Assembly (NCBI GenBank): GCA_018674655.1 | Contig: JABGZQ010000009.1 | Location: 1-64,000, forward strand | Source of the DNA: Fidelibacterota bacterium | Lineage (GTDB): Bacteria; Fidelibacterota; Marinisomatia; Marinisomatales; TCS55 | Length of the DNA stretch: 64,000 bases | Direction: 5' to 3' | Shown here: piece after piece, positions 35,124 to 43,595 of the stretch | Position numbering within the stretch: the stretch's first letter is position 1 | Layout of the letters: each line of letters starts with the position of its first letter | Position numbers and translations under genes: made by a program | The notes under the pieces: model-generated | What the model was told of the DNA's origin: nothing | Seen by the model: only the letters and a program-made list of their open reading frames with translations | Database searches by the model: none

Positions 35124-36128
35124 ATGGCAAATATTTCGTTAATAGGATGTGGGTCGTGGGGTAGCGCCTTAGCCAATGTTTTGGCTGAGAATGGGCATTC
35201 TGTTGTTGCCTGGCATTATAAAGAAGATGTTTTGGATTCTATGGAATCTTCAAGAGAACATCTGCGATTGCCAGGTTTTCATTTCCATAAGAATATTCAA
35301 TTTGAATATGACTTAGAAACCAACTTAAGGCATTCAAACTATATTATTGTTGCAGTTCCATCCCATGCGGTTCGCGAGACTATGAGTCTTGCACTTCCTT
35401 TTATTCGAAAGGAACCCATCGTAATAAATGTGGCAAAGGGAATTGAAAATGGTACACTCAAGACGATGAGCCAAGTATTGGCAGAGTTGTTAAACTATGA
35501 TAGTCATAAAATTGTATCTTTGTATGGCCCCAGTCATGCCGAAGAAGTTATCGCCAATCATCCTACAACATTGGTATCTGCTTCAACGTCAAATAAAACG
35601 GCATCAGATGTTCAAAATATATTTTCTTCTGATTCCCTACGTGTTTATCGAAATCATGATATCCGCGGTGTGGAATTGGGTGGTTCCCTAAAGAATGTTA
35701 TTGCCATTGCTTCAGGCATTTGCGACGGTATCGGATATGGAGATAATACAAAAGCGGCCCTGCTTACCCGTGGTATCTACGAAATTACACAGTTGGGGAT
35801 TCTGATGGGTGCGAATCCAGAAACTTTTTCTGGTTTGAGTGGTATTGGTGACTTAATTGTAACATGTTTAAGCAAACATAGTCGCAATCGATTTGTCGGT
35901 GAAGAAATCGGGAGGGGAGAGTCATTGACTAATATTTTGGATAAAATGGGAGTGGTTGCTGAAGGCGTAAAAACAACCCAATCAGTTTATGACTTATCTA
36001 TAATACACAATGTGGAGATGCCTATTTCAGAAGGCGTTTACCAGATTTTATTCAATCAAAAAGATCCGAAGAAAATTGTCACCGAACTCATGACACGCGA
36101 TCTTACACATGAAAGAAAAATTCCATAG
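35124..36128 (+). CDS. gpsA: Glycerol-3-phosphate dehydrogenase [NAD(P)+]
   Basis: 334 residues. The Rossmann motif ISLIGCGSWGSALANVLAENG, VNVAKGIENGT with the conserved Lys, the central SLYGPSHAEEV, and LKNVIAIASGICDGIGYGDNTKAAL and SGIGDLIVTC are all present. It reduces dihydroxyacetone phosphate to sn-glycerol-3-phosphate for phospholipid synthesis. It forms an operon with the acyl-CoA ligase and is followed by tRNA-Arg. Confidence 0.97.
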   Translation: MANISLIGCGSWGSALANVLAENGHSVVAWHYKEDVLDSMESSREHLRLPGFHFHKNIQFEYDLETNLRHSNYIIVAVPSHAVRETMSLALPFIRKEPIVINVAKGIENGTLKTMSQVLAELLNYDSHKIVSLYGPSHAEEVIANHPTTLVSASTSNKTASDVQNIFSSDSLRVYRNHDIRGVELGGSLKNVIAIASGICDGIGYGDNTKAALLTRGIYEITQLGILMGANPETFSGLSGIGDLIVTCLSKHSRNRFVGEEIGRGESLTNILDKMGVVAEGVKTTQSVYDLSIIHNVEMPISEGVYQILFNQKDPKKIVTELMTRDLTHERKIP

Positions 36129-36184
36129 AATAATCGATTTTCTTCCTTTTACGCAATTCAGTTTCAGAGGTAATTTCATACTCT

Positions 36185-36256
36185 GCCCCTGTAGTTCAAT
36201 GGATAGAATAAATCCCTCCTAAGGATTAGATACTGGTTCGACTCCAGTTGGGGGTA
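36185..36256 (+). tRNA. tRNA-Arg(CCT)
   Basis: Acceptor GCCCCTG pairs with TGGGGGT (first pair G-U, T-G near the end). The anticodon arm AATCC-CTCCTAA-GGATT gives anticodon CCT, and the T arm is ACTGG-TTCGACT-CCAGT. The discriminator is A, followed by CAA; CCA is not encoded. Confidence 0.92.
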
Positions 36257-36276
36257 CAATAATTTGGAGAAAAGAA

Positions 36277-36963
36277 ATGCTAAAGCCTAAAAGAACAATA
36301 TTAAGTAAAGAAATTAAACGAGATCCGTTTTTGGAAAGCATTGCCTCAATTAAGACACATATCACAGAAAAAAAACAAATCTACACTAGGATCGCTTTAA
36401 GCGCCACTATCCTACTGGTTTTGGGATCTATATTTATTCGTAATCAAGAAGAAAACAGAGACATTGCCGAAGGATTGTTAAGCAAGGCCATGATTTATAT
36501 TGATTTAAACGATGAAGAAAATGCCACAATCCACCTTCAAGAATTGATTGATGAGTTTGAAAGTACAGAATCGGGAAAAAATGCCAGTTTTTATTTAGGC
36601 CGAATCTATCTTAATAAGAATGATTTTAATTTGGCTTTACCCTATTTTGAACGATATATAGGTAAAGGCAACAATCCTCTTTTAATAGGGGCTGCCTATC
36701 AGGCGATGGTAAATATTTATTTATCTCAACTGGATTTAAAAAACGCAATTTATCATCAGAAAATGTCTATAGAATATTCAAATTCTAAAGAAGAAAGAGC
36801 CTGGGCTTCTTTGCGCTTGGCAAATCTTTCTTTGGCCATTGGAGATAAAAGCAGTGCATTGAAACTGGTAAATCGAGTGTTAGATGAGTTTACAGAGAAT
36901 GCAGCCTTAACTCAAAGAGCGAATGAAATCAATGGTAAAATTGGCCATATTGGCGAGAGTTGA
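36277..36963 (+). CDS. Membrane-anchored TPR protein (YfgM-like arrangement)
   Basis: 228 residues with a basic N-terminal 35 residues, a membrane helix at ~38-54 and then TPR units (AEGLLSKAMIYIDLNDEENA, NASFYLGRIYLNKNDFNLALPYFERY, NAIYHQKM). The N-terminal region is cytoplasmic by the positive-inside rule, so the TPRs face the periplasm, as in YfgM, which links the Sec translocon with periplasmic chaperones. That function is inferred from architecture only. It is followed by the rimP terminator hairpin. Confidence 0.7.
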   Translation: MLKPKRTILSKEIKRDPFLESIASIKTHITEKKQIYTRIALSATILLVLGSIFIRNQEENRDIAEGLLSKAMIYIDLNDEENATIHLQELIDEFESTESGKNASFYLGRIYLNKNDFNLALPYFERYIGKGNNPLLIGAAYQAMVNIYLSQLDLKNAIYHQKMSIEYSNSKEERAWASLRLANLSLAIGDKSSALKLVNRVLDEFTENAALTQRANEINGKIGHIGES

Positions 36964-37018
36964 TGGCCCGCTGAATTAGTCTTTGATTGACTGATAATAA
37001 CGAGTACATTCCCGGCCG

Positions 37019-37049
37019 AAAAGTGGGTTGCCAAACCCACTTTTCTTTT
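37019..37049 (+). terminator. Intrinsic terminator directly upstream of rimP
   Basis: AAAAGTGGGTT pairs with AACCCACTTTT (11 bp, loop GCCA), followed by CTTTT. It ends nine bases before the rimP ATG. It probably ends the upstream transcript, but it may also act as an attenuator for the rimP-nusA operon. Confidence 0.8.
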
Positions 37050-37057
37050 ACATAGAC

Positions 37058-37486
37058 ATGAATACATTAAAACATAAAATCGGTGAATTAATTCCTGACC
37101 ATGTGGTGCTTTTGGATTGCGTTGAGTTTATCTCTCAATCCAAACTAAAGGTTATTATCGACGGATCCGAACCCGTTGACCTTTCCACCACAACAAAGAT
37201 AGCGAAATCAGTCCGCAATTCGGGATTATTAGACGCAGTATATCCAGAAGGTGTCCAGCTTGAAGTTACATCTCCAGGCTTAGATGCACCGCTTGTACAC
37301 CCGGTTCAATTCGAAAAAAATACAGGACGACAAATTCATGTTATGGCTTTTGGTGATTCGGAACCGACTCAGGTGGAAATCTGCCAGGTTACCGATAGCG
37401 GTTTTGAAGGAAAATTAGCTGATGGAACGATAAATTCTTTCCAATACGATCATATTGAATCGGCTAAAGTAGTAATTAAGTTTTAA
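37058..37486 (+). CDS. rimP: Ribosome maturation factor RimP
   Basis: 142 residues from ATG 37058 (an upstream in-frame TTG at 37028 would fall in the terminator). The IDGSEPVDLSTTTKIAKSVRN and EVTSPGLDAPL blocks are typical. It assists 30S maturation. It is the first gene of the rimP-nusA-infB-rbfA-truB operon, the canonical order. Confidence 0.93.
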   Translation: MNTLKHKIGELIPDHVVLLDCVEFISQSKLKVIIDGSEPVDLSTTTKIAKSVRNSGLLDAVYPEGVQLEVTSPGLDAPLVHPVQFEKNTGRQIHVMAFGDSEPTQVEICQVTDSGFEGKLADGTINSFQYDHIESAKVVIKF

Positions 37487-37503
37487 TCCATTTTGGAGGC
37501 GTT

Positions 37504-38886
37504 TTGGTTAATAGAGAATTAATTGAAGTTTTTTCAGAAATTGCTCGTGAAAAAAATGTAGAGCGATCTGAGCTCGGTTCAATCATTGAAGAATTATTTT
37601 TGCATTTGGTTGAGCGGGAGCGAGGTGATGCCAGTAATTGTAGCGTTATCGTCAATCTAGATAAAGGTGAGTTTGAAATTTATGTAGAGAAAGAAATCGT
37701 TGAAGATGTTGAAGACCCTGTCATGGAAATCACATTGGATGAGATTCGTGATATGGATCCTGAATTGGCTGGGGATTTAGAACTCGGGGAATCATTTATC
37801 GAAATTATTGATCCAATAATATTTGGCCGTAGAATGATACATCTCGCAAAACAATTTTTTGCACAAAAACTTCAAGATGTTGAGAAAAAATATATCTACG
37901 AAGATTATGCTAATCGCGTAGGTGAAATAGTCATTGGTACCGTTCATCAGGTGCAAAGGGACAATACTTTTGTAAATATTGAACACGCAGAATTGCGAAT
38001 GCCACGAAAAGAGCAAATTAAATCAGAACGATATCGTCGAGGCGATGCTATTCGCGCTGTAATAAAATCTGTTGAAATAACATCTCGTGGACCAGATATT
38101 ATGATTTCACGAAGTGATAATCATTTTTTATATAAATTATTCGAAATGGAAGTGCCTGAAATTGAAGATGGTGTAATTGAAATACGTTCAATCTCCAGAC
38201 ATCCGGGCGAACGTGCTAAAATTATTGTTCAATCGCATGATCGCCGTATTGATCCAGTTGGCGCTTGCGTAGGCATGCGAGGCAGCCGAATTCAAGCCAT
38301 TGTTCGAGAATTAAATAATGAAAAAATTGATATTATCAATTATAGCGAACAATCAGAAATCTTAGTGTCCCGTGCCTTATCTCCTGCGAAACCGCTTGAT
38401 CTATATATTGATGATGATAGAAAGTATTGTGTCGCAATTTTTGACGATGATGAACTTGAATATGCCATCGGTCGTGGTGGAATGAACATCAATCTTGCAG
38501 CAGATGTTACCCAATATCGTATCGATGCATTTGGTAAAAAGGAATACGATAGAAAAAATATGGAACAAGAAACATTGTTAGCTGATATTCCGGACATGCC
38601 GACTCGTGCAGTAAAGCCCCTTGCAGATTCTAATATATCTACTGTTTCAGAATTATTAAACTCTGAAGAAGAAAAACTTCTTGAAATAAAAGGTATTGCA
38701 GATACTACATTAGAAAAAATCTATGATGCAGTTCAAACCTTTGTAGAAAACAATCAAAATGTTGATAACGAAGAATCTGAAGAAGAGAGCATTGAGACAC
38801 AATCTCCTTCAGAGGCTGGAGATGAGGTTTCAAATGAGTCCGAACCAGATAATCCTTCTGATAAATTAGAAAAGATAGAATCATAA
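37504..38886 (+). CDS. nusA: Transcription termination/antitermination factor NusA
   Basis: 460 residues from TTG 37504; GGAGG five bases upstream supports this start. Domains: N-terminal RNAP-binding (~1-130), S1 (~135-205, VGEIVIGTVHQVQRD), KH1/KH2 (~210-345, with GACVGMRGSRIQAI and AIGRGGMNINLA), a helix-hairpin-like segment (~370-415), and an acidic tail. It modulates pausing and intrinsic termination, which makes it relevant that a hairpin lies right before this operon. Confidence 0.97.
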   Translation: MVNRELIEVFSEIAREKNVERSELGSIIEELFLHLVERERGDASNCSVIVNLDKGEFEIYVEKEIVEDVEDPVMEITLDEIRDMDPELAGDLELGESFIEIIDPIIFGRRMIHLAKQFFAQKLQDVEKKYIYEDYANRVGEIVIGTVHQVQRDNTFVNIEHAELRMPRKEQIKSERYRRGDAIRAVIKSVEITSRGPDIMISRSDNHFLYKLFEMEVPEIEDGVIEIRSISRHPGERAKIIVQSHDRRIDPVGACVGMRGSRIQAIVRELNNEKIDIINYSEQSEILVSRALSPAKPLDLYIDDDRKYCVAIFDDDELEYAIGRGGMNINLAADVTQYRIDAFGKKEYDRKNMEQETLLADIPDMPTRAVKPLADSNISTVSELLNSEEEKLLEIKGIADTTLEKIYDAVQTFVENNQNVDNEESEEESIETQSPSEAGDEVSNESEPDNPSDKLEKIES

Positions 38887-38892
38887 TATAAT

Positions 38893-41364
38893 ATGGCAAA
38901 ACGTCGCATATTTCAAATCGCTAAAGAACTTAATATTTCCCATACAGAAATATTATCATTTTTAAAAAGTAAAGACATTTCCGTCGGGAGTCATATGGCG
39001 CCAATCGACGAAGAGACTTATACTATCGTATTGGAAGAATTCCACAAGGACAAAGAATCAATTGAACGGTACAGAAAAGAACAAGTACGACGTGAAATTC
39101 ATGATACGCGAATTATTGAACGGCAAAAAGCTAACAAAAAATTGGAACTTCTGTCACTAGATGAACAACGAAAATTAGAAACTGATGAAAAAGTAAAAGC
39201 TGAGGCTGATAAAAAAAGGAAAGCAGAAGAAGATGAAATCCTAAAAGTGCAGCAAGAGGAAAAAGAAAAAATAAAATCTGAGCTTCAAATTAAAAAAGAA
39301 ACCAAAAATAAAGAACTTGCAGAAATACGCACAAAGAAAGAAAAGAGCCAAAAAGAAAAAGAATCGCATAGGCCAAAAAAGAAACTCCGAAAAATTGATT
39401 TAACTGAGATTGCCGCTCAAGTTGGTAAGGGCACAACCAATAGAAGAAGAGATTTTAAAAAGAAATCAGAGGTGCAACCTCCGAAATCTGCTGTTGATAC
39501 TGTTAGAAAAATAACAGCCAAAATTGACACAAAAACAAAAAAGAAAATTTATAGAAAAGATAAAACCCTTGTTCAAGATGAGACTGCTGATATTGAGATC
39601 AAGCCAATTAAAATTGCAGAGTTTTCTAACGTTGACGAAATATCTAAGATTTTTGATACTAAGCCGAATGACGTAATCCAAAAATGTATGGCGCTGGGAA
39701 TATTGGCAACGATTAATCAAAGATTAGAGTGGGATGTCATTGAATTATTGGCTGAAGAATTTGGTTTCAGCGCTGAACGGCTTGAAGATATCGGTGAGGA
39801 GCTTTTTACTTTAGAAGATTCAGAAGAGGATATTCAAAAAGCAATTAACCGATCCCCGGTTGTGACTGTCATGGGCCATGTGGACCATGGAAAAACGTCT
39901 CTATTAGATTACATTCGGGAAACCAATGTGGTTGGTGGAGAGTCAGGAGGAATTACACAGCATATTGGAGCCCATAAAGTTGAACTTAAAGATGGGAAAT
40001 CTGTTACCTTTTTAGACACACCTGGACACGAAGCATTTACGGCAATGCGTGCCCGTGGTGCTAAAGTAACGGATATGGTTGTTATTGTAGTGGCGGCTAA
40101 TGATGGCGTAATGCCTCAAACTATTGAAGCTATTGACCACGCAAAGGCGGCAAAAGTGCCAATCGTTATTGCCATAAACAAGATGGATTTACCCGATGTT
40201 GATCCAGAGCGTGTAAAGCGGGAATTATCAGAACACGAAGTATTAGTTGAAGATTGGGGTGGAAAAGTCCAAGCCATTCCCATTTCTGCTAAAACAGGCA
40301 ATGGCATTGATGATTTATTGGCATCTATGTTGATTGAATCTGAAATGCTTGAATTAAAGGCAAATTATGACACATTAGCTCGAGGAACAGTAGTCGACTC
40401 TAAACTGGACAAGGGACATGGCCCAATCGCCACAGTTCTAATTCAAAAAGGAAAATTAAAAGTTGGTGATCCGTTCATTTGTAATAACATTACCGGTAAA
40501 GTACGCGCCTTAATTAATGAACGCGGTCAAAGAATAAAAGAAGCAGGCCCCTCTGATCCAGTGCAGGTTCTCGGGTTTGATCAAGTCCCTCAATCTGCGG
40601 ATATTTTCGCCGTTGTCGAGGACGAAAGGGAAATTAAACGAATAGCTTCAGAGCGCCAACGAATTAAACGCGAAATTGACCAAAAGAAAATTGCAGCTCA
40701 ATCATTAGATGCTATGTCGGTTCTGATTAAAGAAGGGACAATTAAAAATTTACCCGTTATCATTAAAGGAGATGTTGATGGATCAATTGAGGCATTATCT
40801 GAACAGTTAGAAAAAATTACGCATGATGAAGTCAGTGTTAAAATTATACATAAGGCCGTAGGTATGGTCTCAGAATCGGATGTTCTTTTAGCGTCTGCTT
40901 CAAATGCTGTTATAATTGGTTTTCATGTGCAAGTATCTTCGAATGCAAAACTCCAGGCGACTCAAGAAGGGGTCGAAATAAGATCGTATAATGTGATATA
41001 TAATGCTGTTGAAGAAATAACTTTAGCGCTTGAAGGTTTACTCGAACCAGAAGCGGTGGAAGAACTTTTGGGAAGAGCGCTTGTCCAAGAAGCATTTAAA
41101 ATCCCAAAAATTGGTGTAATCGCTGGGTCTAAAGTGACCGAAGGGAAAATCCTGAGGAATGCCAAAGCGCGGATTTTGCGAGATGAAGAAGAGATTGCTT
41201 CGGGTGAAATCACATCCTTAAAGCATCTAAAAGATGATGCAAAAGAAATACGAGAAGGATTTGAATGTGGTATCGGTCTAAATGACTTCTCCAAATTCAA
41301 AGAAGGGGATGTTATTGTGTGCTATACAATTAAATCAATCAAAAGGACACTGAGTGGCAAGTGA
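38893..41364 (+). CDS. infB: Translation initiation factor IF-2
   Basis: 823 residues. The N-terminal ~170 residues are Lys/Glu-rich coiled coil. The G domain begins near 322 ([28 protein letters not shown]) and the C-terminal domains end with [14 protein letters not shown]. It places fMet-tRNA on the ribosome. It is 6 bp after nusA, and the rbfA GTG start overlaps its stop by 4 bp. Confidence 0.97.
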   Translation: MAKRRIFQIAKELNISHTEILSFLKSKDISVGSHMAPIDEETYTIVLEEFHKDKESIERYRKEQVRREIHDTRIIERQKANKKLELLSLDEQRKLETDEKVKAEADKKRKAEEDEILKVQQEEKEKIKSELQIKKETKNKELAEIRTKKEKSQKEKESHRPKKKLRKIDLTEIAAQVGKGTTNRRRDFKKKSEVQPPKSAVDTVRKITAKIDTKTKKKIYRKDKTLVQDETADIEIKPIKIAEFSNVDEISKIFDTKPNDVIQKCMALGILATINQRLEWDVIELLAEEFGFSAERLEDIGEELFTLEDSEEDIQKAINRSPVVTVMGHVDHGKTSLLDYIRETNVVGGESGGITQHIGAHKVELKDGKSVTFLDTPGHEAFTAMRARGAKVTDMVVIVVAANDGVMPQTIEAIDHAKAAKVPIVIAINKMDLPDVDPERVKRELSEHEVLVEDWGGKVQAIPISAKTGNGIDDLLASMLIESEMLELKANYDTLARGTVVDSKLDKGHGPIATVLIQKGKLKVGDPFICNNITGKVRALINERGQRIKEAGPSDPVQVLGFDQVPQSADIFAVVEDEREIKRIASERQRIKREIDQKKIAAQSLDAMSVLIKEGTIKNLPVIIKGDVDGSIEALSEQLEKITHDEVSVKIIHKAVGMVSESDVLLASASNAVIIGFHVQVSSNAKLQATQEGVEIRSYNVIYNAVEEITLALEGLLEPEAVEELLGRALVQEAFKIPKIGVIAGSKVTEGKILRNAKARILRDEEEIASGEITSLKHLKDDAKEIREGFECGIGLNDFSKFKEGDVIVCYTIKSIKRTLSGK

Positions 41365-41720
41365 GATCTGAACGACCCTTTAAACGCTCAGAGCGGGTCG
41401 AGAATGAAATCCAGCAAATTCTTGGAGAAATTCAGACCCAGTATGTTGATCTTTCAGATTTAGGATTTATTACTATTACTCATGTAAAGATTTCGCCAGA
41501 TCTAAAAAATCTAAAAGTCTTTTTTAGTGTTCTTAAACGTAAAAAATCAATAGAAAACATTCAGATAGCAATGAATAAAAAAGCAAAAGCATTCAGAAAA
41601 TATCTGGGTATGGCATTGCGAATGAGATATACTCCTGAAATCAAATTTTATTACGACGATACTGTAGCTTTTGCTCAAAAGTTAGATACGATATTCCACG
41701 ATCTACAATCTGATGATTAA
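41361..41720 (+). CDS. rbfA: Ribosome-binding factor A
   Basis: 119 residues from GTG 41361. The family pattern is visible: SERVENEIQQILGEIQTQYVDL, then VKISPDLKNLKVFFSV, and the C-terminal MRYTPEIKFYYDDT. It binds 30S precursors and is needed for 16S maturation. It overlaps infB and sits 5 bp before truB. Confidence 0.95.
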   Translation: MRSERPFKRSERVENEIQQILGEIQTQYVDLSDLGFITITHVKISPDLKNLKVFFSVLKRKKSIENIQIAMNKKAKAFRKYLGMALRMRYTPEIKFYYDDTVAFAQKLDTIFHDLQSDD

Positions 41721-41725
41721 TTGCT

Positions 41726-42379
41726 ATGATATATAATATATATAAACCGGTAGGTTGGTCCAGTTTTGATGTTGTCAAAAAACTTCGAGGTGTCACAAGG
41801 GATAAAAAGGTAGGGCATGGCGGCACTTTAGATCCTTTTGCAGAAGGTGTATTAATTATAGGTACTAATTCCGATACTAAAGCATTAACAGAAATTTCTG
41901 GAAGCATTAAGACTTATCAAGCGATTTTAACTCTTGGAGAAGAAACTGACACTTTGGATATAGAGGGAAAAGTAATTAATCGATACCCAGTACCTAAGCT
42001 AGAAAAATCGATAGTAGAATCTATATTTAATGATTTTTTAGGAGAAAGTGAGCAAATACCCCCGATGTATTCTGCAAAAAAAATCAATGGAGTTAGGCTG
42101 TATAAGCTTGCTCGTAAAAACCAAACTGTGGAACGAAGACCAACGACTATCAAGATATATAAAATTAAGTTGAATGACATCAAAGAGAATCAAATTAATT
42201 TTTCTGTGACATGTTCAAAAGGAACATATATTCGAGTCTTAGGGTTGGATATCGCAAAAAAATTAGGTACGGTAGGTCATTTAACAAAATTGAAACGAAC
42301 AGCAGTTGGTGGATATGAAATCCATAATTCAATTGGTATAAAGGAATTTGAAGAACAGTGGATGTCTATCGCACCATAG
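41726..42379 (+). CDS. truB: tRNA pseudouridine synthase B
   Basis: 217 residues. YNIYKPVGWSSFDVV is followed by the catalytic GGTLDPFAEGVL block with Asp36, and by IPPMYSAKKINGVRLY. It makes pseudouridine-55 of tRNA. It lacks the longer C-terminal PUA domain of some homologs (E. coli TruB is ~314 residues), as in many shorter bacterial forms. It overlaps ribF by 22 bp. Confidence 0.95.
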   Translation: MIYNIYKPVGWSSFDVVKKLRGVTRDKKVGHGGTLDPFAEGVLIIGTNSDTKALTEISGSIKTYQAILTLGEETDTLDIEGKVINRYPVPKLEKSIVESIFNDFLGESEQIPPMYSAKKINGVRLYKLARKNQTVERRPTTIKIYKIKLNDIKENQINFSVTCSKGTYIRVLGLDIAKKLGTVGHLTKLKRTAVGGYEIHNSIGIKEFEEQWMSIAP

Positions 42380-43293
42380 AAGAAATACCCGTTCTCCCCA
42401 ACAGTGTAGTAACTATCGGAACATTCGATGGGTGCCATCGGGGTCATCAGGAAATTATCAAAAAGGTGAATTCTTTAGCTCAATTTAATGGCAACCCTTC
42501 AGTTTTAATTACATTTGACCCTCATCCTCGACATATATTGCAATCCAAAGATAAATTGCCCCTACTAATGCACATAGATAAAAAACTAGAACTTATGAAA
42601 TCTCTTAATCTGGATAATGTTCTAGTGATTCCATTCAATAAGAAATTCTCTCATATAAAGGCAGAGGATTTCCTAAGTAATATTGTTGTAAAGCATTTTA
42701 ATCCATCTATCGTAGTTGTTGGATATGATCACCATTTTGGTTTTGAGCGTGAAGGGTCACCTCGATTTTTAAGTGAATTCGGAAAAGACAATGGTATTAC
42801 CGTAGATATCGTCGCTCCGATTTCGGATGAAAAAGTGAATATTTCTAGCACTCATATTCGAGGATTAATTAAGCGTGGCTTTGTTCGTCGAGCTTCTTTT
42901 GAATTGGGTTGGGTATTTGGTTTTGAAGCTAATGTCATTCATGGGGCGGGGCGGGGAAGAACCCTCGGTTTTCCAACGGCTAACTTTATTCCGAAAGAAA
43001 AAAATCAACTTGTTCCTGCCCGCGGTGTTTATTGTATTCGTGGAAGGATTAATGGTAAAAGTCTATATGGTATGTGTAATTTAGGGGTCCGCCCAACCTT
43101 CGATGAAGATGATTTCGTCATGGAAGTGCACTTTATTGATGAAAACTTGGATAACCTCTACGGAAAGAAGATTACTGTAGAATTTTTAGAACGAATTAGA
43201 GACGAACAAAAATTCTCTCATTCCCAAGAATTAATTAAACAGTTAAATAAAGATAAACATTTTTGCGTGAAATTGATGCAGAAATACAAATAG
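42358..43293 (+). CDS. ribF: Bifunctional riboflavin kinase/FAD synthetase
   Basis: 311 residues from GTG 42358. The N-terminal nucleotidyltransferase has GTFDGCHRGHQ at 21-31 and VVGYDHHFGFEREG. The C-terminal flavokinase has GAGRGRTLGFPTANF and GMCNLGVRPTF. It makes FMN and then FAD. Its end lies just before rpsO, a common arrangement. Confidence 0.95.
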   Translation: MDVYRTIEEIPVLPNSVVTIGTFDGCHRGHQEIIKKVNSLAQFNGNPSVLITFDPHPRHILQSKDKLPLLMHIDKKLELMKSLNLDNVLVIPFNKKFSHIKAEDFLSNIVVKHFNPSIVVVGYDHHFGFEREGSPRFLSEFGKDNGITVDIVAPISDEKVNISSTHIRGLIKRGFVRRASFELGWVFGFEANVIHGAGRGRTLGFPTANFIPKEKNQLVPARGVYCIRGRINGKSLYGMCNLGVRPTFDEDDFVMEVHFIDENLDNLYGKKITVEFLERIRDEQKFSHSQELIKQLNKDKHFCVKLMQKYK

Positions 43294-43301
43294 GAGACGT
43301 A

Positions 43302-43574
43302 ATGTCCTTAACAAATGAACAAATACAAGAAGTTGTAACCCAATTCGGTAAAGATAAAAGTGATACCGGATCATCACAAGTACAGATTGCTTTATTGACA
43401 GCCCGTATTCGATCCTTAACGGATCATGTGAAAAATAATAAAAAAGATAATCATTCCCGTCGTGGATTGGTTTTGTTAGTGTCACAGCGTAAAAAACTTT
43501 TAAAATATTTGCGTCGGATAAATCCGGAGTCATACTTAAACGTGACAAAAGAATTATCTATACGTCGTAATTAA
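43302..43574 (+). CDS. rpsO: 30S ribosomal protein S15
   Basis: 90 residues from ATG 43302, preceded by AGGAG. An earlier in-frame TTG at 43263 is not used, because the family starts at MSLTNEQ. The diagnostic DTGSSQVQIALLTARI and DNHSRRGLVLLVSQRKKLL blocks are intact. It binds the central domain of 16S. In E. coli S15 controls its own mRNA; no pseudoknot is obvious here by eye. pnp follows, as in most bacteria. Confidence 0.97.
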   Translation: MSLTNEQIQEVVTQFGKDKSDTGSSQVQIALLTARIRSLTDHVKNNKKDNHSRRGLVLLVSQRKKLLKYLRRINPESYLNVTKELSIRRN

Positions 43575-43595
43575 TTATAACAATTAGGAAATAAA

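Noticed and set aside
43263-43301. Upstream TTG start for rpsO
   Set aside because: S15 starts at MSLTNEQ with AGGAG directly before ATG 43302; the extra residues match nothing in the family and overlap ribF.
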